Source of the DNA: a virus
DNA: 64,000 bases
Reading direction: 5' to 3' (one strand)
IMG/VR virus record: IMGVR_UViG_3300042380_000637
Location: 1-64,000 of that record
The position numbers and the translations under genes are program-made. Of the stretch, positions 27,725 through 34,259 are shown one piece after another. Under the pieces are notes generated by a model that was not told the origin of the DNA, did not search any database, and worked only from the letters and a program-made list of their open reading frames with translations. The stretch's first letter is position 1. The number at the start of each line of letters is the position of its first letter.

Positions 27725-27934
27725 ATGGAATTGATTCTTAAATTTGGAGACGAGGACGGCGAAGAGCAATACATGAATGCTCTGAACGGATGGAAGTATA
27801 AAGCCATTCTGTATGAGCTTACGCAGTTGCTAAGGTCTTACGAAAAGGGGTGGAATATTGAATCAGAGTTTAGCACGGAAACCGTAAGGGACTTCCTTTC
27901 GGAAAAAATGGATAAATACGCAGTGGGATTATAA
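27725..27934 (+). CDS. Small acidic hypothetical protein
   Basis: This 69-residue protein starts MELILKFGDEDGEEQYMNAL. The pattern FxxxDEDGEEQYMNALNGWKYKAILYELTQLLRS is seen in small phage proteins of unknown function. It is a single compact acidic helical domain. It precedes the DUF3310 gene by 1 nt. Function unknown. Confidence 0.6.
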   Translation: MELILKFGDEDGEEQYMNALNGWKYKAILYELTQLLRSYEKGWNIESEFSTETVRDFLSEKMDKYAVGL

Positions 27935-27935
27935 T

Positions 27936-28298
27936 ATGGGAAATTTAAGACAGTCCATGACAACAGAGGAATGGGAAGAAATGGGGAAAAGGCTTTCAAG
28001 CATGGGTGGCGATGTCACCGATTACGGCGGAGCTACGCCTTTAAATCACGAAATAAATAATGTTAATCATCCAGCTCACTATGGCGGCGAAGACAATCCA
28101 TACGAGGTGATTAAAATTATTAACGCTCAGGGATGGGGATGGTCGTTTTGCTTAGGTAACGCTTTAAAATACATTATGCGTGCCGGAAAGAAAACTCCGG
28201 ACGCTACAGAGGATTTGCAAAAAGCTATATGGTATATACAGCACGCACTTAAACAAATACAAACCGATGAGCAAAAAAAGAATAACACACTCGGATAA
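27936..28298 (+). CDS. DUF3310 (SaV-like) protein
   Basis: This 120-residue protein holds VNHPAHYGGEDNPYEVIKII, FCLGNALKYIMRAGKK and EDLQKAIWYIQHAL. These are the signature blocks of DUF3310, a small domain found in many phages and often annotated as nucleotide kinase-like without proof. The His-rich HPAHY and the LGNALKYIMRAGKK helix are well conserved. It overlaps the next gene by 32 nt. A role in nucleotide metabolism is inferred from family lore. Confidence 0.88.
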   Translation: MGNLRQSMTTEEWEEMGKRLSSMGGDVTDYGGATPLNHEINNVNHPAHYGGEDNPYEVIKIINAQGWGWSFCLGNALKYIMRAGKKTPDATEDLQKAIWYIQHALKQIQTDEQKKNNTLG

Positions 28299-28671
28299 AG
28301 ACGGAAACTACTTTATTGTTGAAGAGTCTTCCAACAAAACTCTTACCATCTACCTGCATCTTGCAAGTGAAAAGAAAAATCGCGAGCTGGGTGTTGTAAC
28401 AGAAGCGCAAAGCGTATTCCGCACAAACAGGAACCCAGACAAGCATTTGTTTCGGAAAAACAACTCCTACGGATTCAACGAATATGTTATACGTACAGCC
28501 AAAAAGTTTGACAAAATACATTTGGTGGAAACAGCCGGAAATGAATACCTGTTTCCAAAGGACTTAGTGCTTGAAAAGGGAGACTACCTCCATTTTAAAA
28601 CAGAAGGATTTGAAAGGCAATTATTCCTTAAATTGTCTGATATTTATCCATACAAAATTTCATCTCTATAA
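28267..28671 (+). CDS. Hypothetical protein
   Basis: This 134-residue protein starts MSKKRITHSDKDGNYFIVEE. It is basic and beta-rich (KTLTIYLHLASEKKNRELGVV, FDKIHLVETAGNEYLFPKDL). It overlaps the DUF3310 gene in another frame by 32 nt, which is long for coupling but supported by good composition. Function unknown. Confidence 0.55.
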   Translation: MSKKRITHSDKDGNYFIVEESSNKTLTIYLHLASEKKNRELGVVTEAQSVFRTNRNPDKHLFRKNNSYGFNEYVIRTAKKFDKIHLVETAGNEYLFPKDLVLEKGDYLHFKTEGFERQLFLKLSDIYPYKISSL

Positions 28672-28672
28672 C

Positions 28673-28990
28673 ATGGAAATTTCTCAAAATAAAAATATCC
28701 CAATCGGCGCAAGAGTGAAGCCGCTTTTGATGATTATAGAAAATGCTATCTGGGAATACGAGGTGAGCAACCCTAATCCTCCCGGATTCGATGACGAAGC
28801 TTTTCGCGCAATTATAAAGCTTTTTGGCGCATCCGTTATAGAACGCGTCTGGGACTTGCAAGAATCAGAAGGTATGTCAGACGATGACCGCTTAGCAATG
28901 GGTCTGGCCGTAGCCAACGAAATACGCAAGCTTATTAAAGTGTTTACAAATATAGATACACATAAACTTACAGAAGAAATACTCCGATGA
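28673..28990 (+). CDS. Hypothetical acidic protein
   Basis: This 105-residue protein starts MEISQNKNIPIGARVKPLLM. It is helical (IENAIWEYEVSNPNPPGFDD, AFRAIIKLFGASVIERVWDLQ, ANEIRKLIKVFTNIDTHKL). Its start follows the previous stop by 1 nt and its end overlaps the next start by 4 nt. Function unknown. Confidence 0.6.
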   Translation: MEISQNKNIPIGARVKPLLMIIENAIWEYEVSNPNPPGFDDEAFRAIIKLFGASVIERVWDLQESEGMSDDDRLAMGLAVANEIRKLIKVFTNIDTHKLTEEILR

Positions 28991-29301
28991 ATAGAATTCC
29001 GTATACAGAGGGCGGTAATACACGCCCTTACGACCCACCATTTGCTGTTCGCTTTAAGGTGATGATTCCCAAGTTTAAAATCTCTTATGAAGAAGAGCTA
29101 AAAACATATATTATCAAGATGGCTAAGTCCGACAAGATTATGCTATTCCCGCCAGAAGGGGCGGCCAAAGATTTTTATATTGTTGTAGATGGCGAACAGG
29201 AGGTTCTGGATATGATTGACTTTATAGACCTACCGGAATACAATCTCACCTCATGGAATCCACCTGAAGATTCCGGAACAGATGTCGTATTGCCGTATTA
29301 A
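28987..29301 (+). CDS. Hypothetical protein at operon end
   Basis: This 104-residue protein starts MNRIPYTEGGNTRPYDPPFA. It is beta-rich with a basic first half (VRFKVMIPKFKISYEEELKT) and an acidic end (DMIDFIDLPEYNLTSWNPPED). It is the last gene of the rightward operon, and its last 51 nt overlap the 3' end of the leftward endolysin gene, so transcripts converge here without an evident terminator. Confidence 0.6.
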   Translation: MNRIPYTEGGNTRPYDPPFAVRFKVMIPKFKISYEEELKTYIIKMAKSDKIMLFPPEGAAKDFYIVVDGEQEVLDMIDFIDLPEYNLTSWNPPEDSGTDVVLPY

Positions 29302-29760
29302 ACAGCCAGCCATACTGCGGCGAGATTCGCGATGTCCGCGAGCGTTTACATTTCCCTCAAAACTTTGGAAGAACGATTCTTCTGGATACACCGTATACAC
29401 CATCCCGACATGGCCTATTCTACCTAACTGTTTATTGTAAACCGTAAACAAGTCGGTGGCTCTTACGGGACGTAAGCCTATACGCCGGGATTGTTTTGCC
29501 CATGACATAGCCATTCCGTTTGCCCCATTATACGGTAGGCCACATTTCTTCCACAAGTATATCATTGTATAGCTGCACCACGCTTGTCCGGGTATGCCTC
29601 CTGCATAACGAATGATGCTGTCCACGCGAGGCCCACGGTTGTTTATCGGGCCTTCACGCGTTCCAATTAAACGCTTTGCTTGCTCTTTAACACAAGCTAT
29701 TTGAGCGCCACTAAAGCCGCTATAAGCAAGTGCAAGCCATAAGAAAATAATGCGAGCCAC
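29251..29760 (-). CDS. Secreted CHAP-type endolysin
   Basis: This 169-residue enzyme would cleave the peptidoglycan peptide or amide bond. It starts MARIIFLWLALAYSGFSGAQ, a signal peptide that would send it through the Sec system. The CHAP core shows GQAWCSYTMIYLWKKCG with the catalytic Cys, RIGHVGMVYTV with the His, and FQSFEGNVNARGHRE with the acidic and Asn residues. A putative holin gene overlaps its start by 64 nt. Secretion before lysis resembles endolysins that do not need a large-hole holin. Confidence 0.82.
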   Translation of the reverse strand: MARIIFLWLALAYSGFSGAQIACVKEQAKRLIGTREGPINNRGPRVDSIIRYAGGIPGQAWCSYTMIYLWKKCGLPYNGANGMAMSWAKQSRRIGLRPVRATDLFTVYNKQLGRIGHVGMVYTVYPEESFFQSFEGNVNARGHRESRRSMAGCLIRQYDICSGIFRWIP

Positions 29761-30065
29761 AGTGTCTGAAAGTGGTTGTCTTTTATTATGTTTGAACGTA
29801 GCTTGCCTGCTGCACGGTCTCCAAATATAGCCTTAAACAACGCTGGCGTGTTGATGCGAAAACCAAGCGTCCCAAGCACTATTACAATGTAATACCGAGA
29901 AGGAGTGGACAGCATATCAACATATCTTCCTATTGGATATAGTGCTGCGGCCTCATCGTGAAGCCAAACGCTTGTGTAGTTGTATAACAGGAGAAACCCT
30001 AAAAAATATACAGGAGCAAGCAGGGCTTCATGCCACTCGACCAAAAAGTCTTTTATCTTGTTCAT
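29697..30065 (-). CDS. Membrane protein, holin candidate
   Basis: This 122-residue protein starts MNKIKDFLVEWHEALLAPVY. Three hydrophobic segments lie at about residues 14-30, 58-68 and 100-120, with a basic loop (FGDRAAGKLRSNIIKDN) before the last. It stands directly before and overlapping the endolysin gene, where holins usually are. The number of helices and the position support a holin or antiholin; this is not proven. Confidence 0.6.
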   Translation of the reverse strand: MNKIKDFLVEWHEALLAPVYFLGFLLLYNYTSVWLHDEAAALYPIGRYVDMLSTPSRYYIVIVLGTLGFRINTPALFKAIFGDRAAGKLRSNIIKDNHFQTLWLALFSYGLHLLIAALVALK

Positions 30066-30193
30066 CGTCCTTGACCTTTATACTTTTTAATGCCCTTATG
30101 CTTTGGGCCAAATGATTTTTGATGCTTCCCTTCACGGCGCTTGCCGAATGTAAGCTTTATGTTTGCTGTTGCTTTACCTGATGCCTTCTTCAT
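30062..30193 (-). CDS. Very small basic protein
   Basis: The 43-residue frame starts MKKASGKATANIKLTFGKRR and ends KHKGIKKYKGQGR. More than a third of its residues are Lys, Arg or His, with many Gly and no acidic residue except one Glu. Its ATG is tied to the next small gene by ATGA, and its TGA overlaps the ATG of the holin candidate in the same way, which strongly supports reality. The composition is protamine-like and suggests nucleic acid binding, perhaps inside the capsid. Confidence 0.6.
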   Translation of the reverse strand: MKKASGKATANIKLTFGKRREGKHQKSFGPKHKGIKKYKGQGR

Positions 30194-30390
30194 TTCTTAG
30201 CTGTTTTAGCTGCCTGTTTAAATTGCTCTGAAGTAGGTGCGCCTTTTTCTCCGGGCTTTCGCATACGCTCCCCGCTGCCAGCAGCAATGCGTTCACGTTT
30301 TGCGTGTATATTATAGTATAAGCCGTTCTTAGCTTTCATCTTCCTGCTTGCGTACACTTCAGCAAGCTTGTCCTTCCCGCAGCTTTTCAT
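30190..30390 (-). CDS. Small conserved basic phage protein
   Basis: This 66-residue protein starts MKSCGKDKLAEVYASRKMKA. The segment KNGLYYNIHAKRERIAAGSGERMRKPGEKGAPTSEQFKQAAKTAKK follows a pattern widespread in phages of Bacteroidetes and cyanobacteria (LWxNIHxKRxRI..GSGExMRKPG.KGAP). It is basic and probably binds DNA or is a minor virion component. It is coupled to both neighbours by ATGA overlaps. Confidence 0.72.
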   Translation of the reverse strand: MKSCGKDKLAEVYASRKMKAKNGLYYNIHAKRERIAAGSGERMRKPGEKGAPTSEQFKQAAKTAKK

Positions 30391-30749
30391 TTTGTTTGTT
30401 TTTTATAGATTTTGTCTTTTTCTGCAATCCTCTGAGCTATCATATAATTCAAATGCGCAATGCCCGGAGTCGCAATAACTGTTGTATCTTGTTCTACTGG
30501 TATTACATCCACTTGTTTTTTTCCAATCATTACCCCTTCCTCCGCCTTCTCGGCATCTGGATTGCGCTTCAATGGCTGCAGTTTCTCAACAAATCTATCA
30601 ACAGCTTTGTAGTCTTTCTTCTGTATAAGCTCGCGCACATGCGCTGTGTGAGATTTTGGGATTACGGCCATTATGCCTTTGCTACTTTTTATAAGTAGCT
30701 CTCCGCCTTCGACTTCTAACTTAGTCTTTTCTGCCATATCCTTATACAT
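30387..30749 (-). CDS. Hypothetical protein of the virion operon
   Basis: This 120-residue protein starts MYKDMAEKTKLEVEGGELLI. It contains GELLIKSSKGIMAVIPKSHTAHVRELIQ, a block I have seen in proteins encoded beside virion genes in Bacteroidetes phages, and a helical C-terminus (LNYMIAQRIAEKDKIYKKQ). It overlaps the next upstream gene by 8 nt. Its role is unknown; a minor structural role is inferred from context. Confidence 0.6.
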   Translation of the reverse strand: MYKDMAEKTKLEVEGGELLIKSSKGIMAVIPKSHTAHVRELIQKKDYKAVDRFVEKLQPLKRNPDAEKAEEGVMIGKKQVDVIPVEQDTTVIATPGIAHLNYMIAQRIAEKDKIYKKQTK

Positions 30750-31749
30750 TTACATTGTAACGAGCCAGCCGCGCCATAGTTTCTTCCCGCATGGGGACTT
30801 GAGCGTAGAACAAATCTTCTTGAGGCGTGTCTGCCGGGCCTTCATTACTTCCTCCACTTGCCCCGCCAAATGCTATAGGACCACCACCACCTCCTTGTAC
30901 AGCCGCCTCCGTTGATTTTGTATTAAACATCCCCGAAGGCATTCCTCCTCTGGAAGGTGGTGTATATGTGGGCATTTGAGGAGCGCGTTGATTAAGCACA
31001 GGGCTAAGAATGCTATATCCCCTTCCTGCATATGCCCCCACTTTTGCAAGCGTTTGAAGGGCTTGATAGTTTTTGGCCGCTCCTCCACTTTTTCCGGTCA
31101 TGGATAGGCCAGCCTTACTCATGCCCGGAGTTTTTGCACCATACCCCTTATTACCAAAAAACATCCCAGCTACAGCTCCAGCGGCGGGGAGCCACACACC
31201 AACTTGCTGGGCAAGTTTGCTATCTGGGCTTCCTTTAGATACACCCGCACCAACACCTTTTGCGCCTTGTTGTATAGCACTGCCCGTGGTTGCACCTCCA
31301 GTTAGCACGCCTCCAGTGACAGCGCCCGCAGTAGTGCCGTATCCACGCAAGCTGTCTTGCTCGCGCTTTTCATCCTCCGTGCTTCCGCCAACATCCTGTA
31401 AAGCTTTATATCCCCAATCCGTAAGCGGGTCTGTAGCGCCAAATGTAAGAGTGTCAAGTAAGCCCTCTCCAATACCATATGCCGTAGCTCCAAGATTTTT
31501 CCAAAACCTGCCCCAACTTGCAATATCATCAGCATCGTCTACGCCAGAAATTCTACGGACATAACCATCATTCACCTCCAAATCTATTCCCCCCTTCTCA
31601 TGGCTCTTGCCTTTGAATGTCGTTACTATTTCCCACTCTCCTCCGCCAACGAATTTGTCACCCTCGTTTTTATATATCGCTTTTCCGCGCATAGCTGCCT
31701 GCATGCCGCGAATGTGCCTCATCTTATCAACTAATGGTGTTGCGTTCAT
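30742..31749 (-). CDS. Gly/Ala-rich virion protein, possible ejection protein
   Basis: This 335-residue protein starts MNATPLVDKMRHIRGMQAAM. The segment TTFKGKSHEKGGIDLEVNDG carries the SHEKGGI-type motif found in many Bacteroidetes phage virion proteins. The middle is Gly/Ala/Thr-rich with hydrophobic stretches (YGTTAGAVTGGVLTGGATTG, VWLPAAGAVAGMFFGN) typical of proteins that insert into membranes or are ejected with DNA. The C-terminus is Pro/Gly-rich. It is coupled by overlaps to the genes on both sides. Confidence 0.6.
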   Translation of the reverse strand: MNATPLVDKMRHIRGMQAAMRGKAIYKNEGDKFVGGGEWEIVTTFKGKSHEKGGIDLEVNDGYVRRISGVDDADDIASWGRFWKNLGATAYGIGEGLLDTLTFGATDPLTDWGYKALQDVGGSTEDEKREQDSLRGYGTTAGAVTGGVLTGGATTGSAIQQGAKGVGAGVSKGSPDSKLAQQVGVWLPAAGAVAGMFFGNKGYGAKTPGMSKAGLSMTGKSGGAAKNYQALQTLAKVGAYAGRGYSILSPVLNQRAPQMPTYTPPSRGGMPSGMFNTKSTEAAVQGGGGGPIAFGGASGGSNEGPADTPQEDLFYAQVPMREETMARLARYNVNV

Positions 31750-32333
31750 TTAACGATGATGGAATTAAGTGATATAACAGCTCCAGATGGATTGCTCATA
31801 AAAGCATTTGTAACAAGCGGCCTCTTGGTCCAAAACTTCCACCACCTATTTCTTTTTCCTTTGCTAACAGATATTCTTATTGTATCGCTAAGGGTGATGC
31901 CACCAAACAAACTGTCTCCTCTGGTGTATAGCTTGCCCGTGCCAAAGGCAGAGGACATAGTATACACCTTTTCCAGCTTATTAATAATGATTGTGTCACG
32001 GGACTTTAAAACAACAGGCACAGCGTATTTTAATCCAGCCTTTGTATACGATTCAATCCCGCTAAGCTTTACGCCAAAGTTGTTTTTAATTTGCTTGATT
32101 TCTTTTTCAAGCACCTTGGTTGTAACATCTTCAGACAACACAATCGTGCCAACTGTTGCACGGATTTGTTTTAGTTCATTCCTGCTTGTGTCTATTGACG
32201 CATCAAGAGCGGTTTGAAGCCCAGACACATCTTGCTTTAAAATGCGATTTTCTTCCCGTATAGCGCAGTAACTATATATCATGCCGCATATTACTACGGC
32301 AATCATTCCTATAATTATTGCGTTTGTATTCAT
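31746..32333 (-). CDS. Membrane-anchored coiled-coil protein (DUF6549-like, spanin-type candidate)
   Basis: This 195-residue protein has one N-terminal membrane helix (AIIIGMIAVVICGMIYSYCA) followed by a coiled coil (REENRILKQDVSGLQTALDA, then EKEIKQIKNNFGVKLSGIES) and a beta-rich periplasmic end with LYTRGDSLFGGITLSDTIRI and WWKFWTKRPLVTNAFMSNPS. The layout matches the DUF6549-type proteins of Bacteroidetes phages that I regard as i-spanin analogues. It lies amid small membrane proteins, which fits a lysis cassette. The role is inferred. Confidence 0.6.
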   Translation of the reverse strand: MNTNAIIIGMIAVVICGMIYSYCAIREENRILKQDVSGLQTALDASIDTSRNELKQIRATVGTIVLSEDVTTKVLEKEIKQIKNNFGVKLSGIESYTKAGLKYAVPVVLKSRDTIIINKLEKVYTMSSAFGTGKLYTRGDSLFGGITLSDTIRISVSKGKRNRWWKFWTKRPLVTNAFMSNPSGAVISLNSIIVK

Positions 32334-32578
32334 CGCAGGTCATCGCTGGTTACAGGCTCGCCCTTTATCCATTTTTTAAATACTGGGATGAGGCGCGATA
32401 CGCCCCATATGATTGCTATAATGTTAAGCACAAACTGAAGAATCGGATTCCAGTCGCGTGCAATAGTAGATAGCCATTCGTGTATTGGCTCGTAAAATGT
32501 GATGTACAATATCAAAGGACTGTCCTTTACTATATCGTATACATGCATCTTAGCTTTGATGATTTCGTCAAGTTTCAT
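32330..32578 (-). CDS. Small membrane protein, holin candidate
   Basis: This 82-residue protein starts MKLDEIIKAKMHVYDIVKDS. One clear hydrophobic helix (PILQFVLNIIAIIWGVSRLI) and a weaker one (LILYITFYEPIHEWL) precede a basic and acidic tail (KKWIKGEPVTSDDLR). ATGA overlaps tie it to the spanin-like gene and the next membrane gene. A holin role is possible from context. Confidence 0.55.
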   Translation of the reverse strand: MKLDEIIKAKMHVYDIVKDSPLILYITFYEPIHEWLSTIARDWNPILQFVLNIIAIIWGVSRLIPVFKKWIKGEPVTSDDLR

Positions 32579-32787
32579 TTTTTATAATAAAAGCGATAAA
32601 AGCAAAGCCAATAATTGATGGTAAACAGGGCGCTAATCCAAATTACGGTGGGAATTTGTTTGTGAGTAATTCCCGTATATAATCCGTATACACCAGCGAT
32701 TGCGCTAAGGATGCTTAAAAACACCGTCATGCATTCTTGGAAAATAACGCCCCGTTTTCCCATTGCTAATTTAAGAAATGTATACAA
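32575..32787 (-). CDS. Two-helix membrane protein
   Basis: This 70-residue protein starts MYTFLKLAMGKRGVIFQECM. Hydrophobic helices lie at about residues 19-40 (VFLSILSAIAGVYGLYTGI) and 46-65 (VIWISALFTINYWLCFYRF), ending with KK. It overlaps both neighbours. It belongs to the same putative lysis cassette; a holin or antiholin role is inferred. Confidence 0.55.
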   Translation of the reverse strand: MYTFLKLAMGKRGVIFQECMTVFLSILSAIAGVYGLYTGITHKQIPTVIWISALFTINYWLCFYRFYYKK

Positions 32788-33181
32788 AAAAATCTCCGAG
32801 ATTTTCTTTTACATCTTCCCATTCGGCAACCTGCCCTTTTGGAAGTAAGGCAATAATATCTGCATAGTTAATTTGGTTAAAGTCATCAAGCTCCACCTCC
32901 TTTTCCATAAGATTTTTATACGCCTTTCTAAAAGCTCTTTCTCCGTCTACGGTCCATTGCAACTGTCCGTTTTCGCGCAGGATTTTTTGTCCTTCTTTCA
33001 TGCAAAAATCAAGGCGCAGGTCTTCAATCATTTCCTGCAACTCTTCCATTTTCGCATTCATTTTTTTTGAAAGCTTTGACAATCTTCCAATTACAGCAAA
33101 ATCCTCTGTAGAGAGATTGAGCTTGCCCACTGCCTCATTAAAATTTTGAAGCACCACGATGTTTTTATACTTAACCTTCAT
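32771..33181 (-). CDS. Helical protein, DUF1617-like (tentative)
   Basis: This 136-residue protein starts MKVKYKNIVVLQNFNEAVGK. Its long helix (GRLSKLSKKMNAKMEELQEMIEDLRLDFC) and acidic repeat (AYKNLMEKEVELDDFNQINY) recall small phage proteins of the DUF1617 type that lie near tail or lysis genes. The -7 box TATATTTG lies in its upstream gap (minus strand, near 33205-33212), so it may start a transcript. The family call is by eye. Confidence 0.5.
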   Translation of the reverse strand: MKVKYKNIVVLQNFNEAVGKLNLSTEDFAVIGRLSKLSKKMNAKMEELQEMIEDLRLDFCMKEGQKILRENGQLQWTVDGERAFRKAYKNLMEKEVELDDFNQINYADIIALLPKGQVAEWEDVKENLGDFFVYIS

Positions 33182-33204
33182 ATATATATATATTGATTTG
33201 TTTG

Positions 33205-33212
33205 CAAATATA
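33205..33212 (-). promoter_or_regulatory. Candidate -7 box before the lysis cassette
   Basis: The minus strand reads TATATTTG in the 48-nt gap between 33181 and 33230, about 23 nt before the ATG. No clear TTTG at -33 was seen. Confidence 0.4.
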
Positions 33213-33229
33213 AAACAGCACAGGAATAT

Positions 33230-33460
33230 TTACAGCCTTTTAAAGCTTACGGCTAAGCTTTTTATACTTTTTTTGCCACGACATCCCCACGCCTTGCGTG
33301 AGAGGTCATTGGCGCAGGGAGGGTTGGCGCATTTCTTTATGCCCGAAGAACGGGCGCAGTAGTTGTCTCCCTTTGGCGTTCCGGGGGAGATGCTGTAGCC
33401 CTTCGCTCCGAAGGAACGGGTCTTGCCATTAATCGTTGCTGTGTACTTTTTTTCTGCCAT
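33230..33460 (-). CDS. Small Cys-containing basic protein
   Basis: This 76-residue protein starts MAEKKYTATINGKTRSFGAK. It has YSISPGTPKGDNYCARSSGIKKCANPPCANDLSRKAWGCRGKKS, with four Cys that could bind a metal, within a very basic chain. This block recurs in Bacteroidetes phages near virion genes. It overlaps the next upstream gene by 32 nt. A minor virion or DNA-binding role is likely. Confidence 0.6.
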   Translation of the reverse strand: MAEKKYTATINGKTRSFGAKGYSISPGTPKGDNYCARSSGIKKCANPPCANDLSRKAWGCRGKKSIKSLAVSFKRL

Positions 33461-33881
33461 GATTTAAAAAGGTGTTAGCCGTAGCGAGCCACGGACGTGG
33501 AAAGTTAAAGATGTAAGCAAGGCTTTGAAAGCAATTGGTGGAGTCCATGCTGCTATAGCATTTTGTGAGGTATGTCCAATAGCCAGCGTCATATTTGTTG
33601 CCTAAAAGGCTGTTGAACCTCTGCTCCGTATACCCGTATATGTTAATGACAACGAACTTGCGCTGCAGAGCCATCTGCTCTTCCTGCCACTTCTGTAATG
33701 TCTTAGTTACACGGAAGCCGGACACATCGCTCTCGCAGATGTATAGCTTGCCGTTGAAGTTGCGCACGAGTTGGCAATGGTTGTATTGACTCTTTGTAGC
33801 CCATCTGATAGCTTGCCAATACAGACGTTGGAGCAATGTCCCATTCTCGTTTCTCACAAGTATGATGCTCCAGTCTTGCAT
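33429..33881 (-). CDS. Permuted NlpC/P60 (YiiX-like) papain-fold hydrolase
   Basis: This 150-residue protein starts MQDWSIILVRNENGTLLQRL. The catalytic residues come in the permuted order: His in WATKSQYNHCQLVRNFNG, an acidic residue in LYICESDVSGF, and Cys in SSMDSTNCFQSLAYIF, followed by RPWLATANTFLNH. That is the YiiX/YebB arrangement of NlpC/P60 enzymes, which cleave peptide or lipid amide bonds. Its place beside the tail fibre suggests local cell-wall digestion at infection, separate from the CHAP endolysin. Confidence 0.65.
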   Translation of the reverse strand: MQDWSIILVRNENGTLLQRLYWQAIRWATKSQYNHCQLVRNFNGKLYICESDVSGFRVTKTLQKWQEEQMALQRKFVVINIYGYTEQRFNSLLGNKYDAGYWTYLTKCYSSMDSTNCFQSLAYIFNFPRPWLATANTFLNHGRKKVHSND

Positions 33882-33883
33882 CG

Positions 33884-34255
33884 CTAATTAAACCTACCTT
33901 GTGAGTCTGCCCAAAGAATCTTTTGCTCCGCCATTGTGGCTATAACGACAGGCACCGTAAGCATTTGTATAAAATACTCATACTCTGTCATAGCCGCTTC
34001 AGGAGAGCCGCAAGGCACAATCACCCCGCTGGCATCCACGCAAGTGGTGTTGTCGGCAATTAGATTCACCATCTTTGGCGGAATAATATTAATAGGAACA
34101 TCCTTGTCGTCAAAGTAATTCACTTGAACGGCCAAAACAACCACCTCCCCAAGAAAGGGAAGGCAATTGATTTGCAATGCGGCCATTGTTGCTGTGCGCT
34201 TGAAGCCGTATGTAGGCTCGTTGCTGATTGGTACTATGATTAAGTTGTTGCTCAT
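33884..34255 (-). CDS. Hypothetical protein beside tail fibre
   Basis: This 123-residue protein starts MSNNLIIVPISNEPTYGFKR. It is beta-rich and hydrophobic without a membrane helix (VVVLAVQVNYFDDKDVPINII, YFIQMLTVPVVIATMAEQ). It lies 4 nt after the tail-fibre gene in the leftward late operon. A small structural or fibre-assembly role is inferred from position only. Confidence 0.6.
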   Translation of the reverse strand: MSNNLIIVPISNEPTYGFKRTATMAALQINCLPFLGEVVVLAVQVNYFDDKDVPINIIPPKMVNLIADNTTCVDASGVIVPCGSPEAAMTEYEYFIQMLTVPVVIATMAEQKILWADSQGRFN

Positions 34256-34259
34256 ATTA

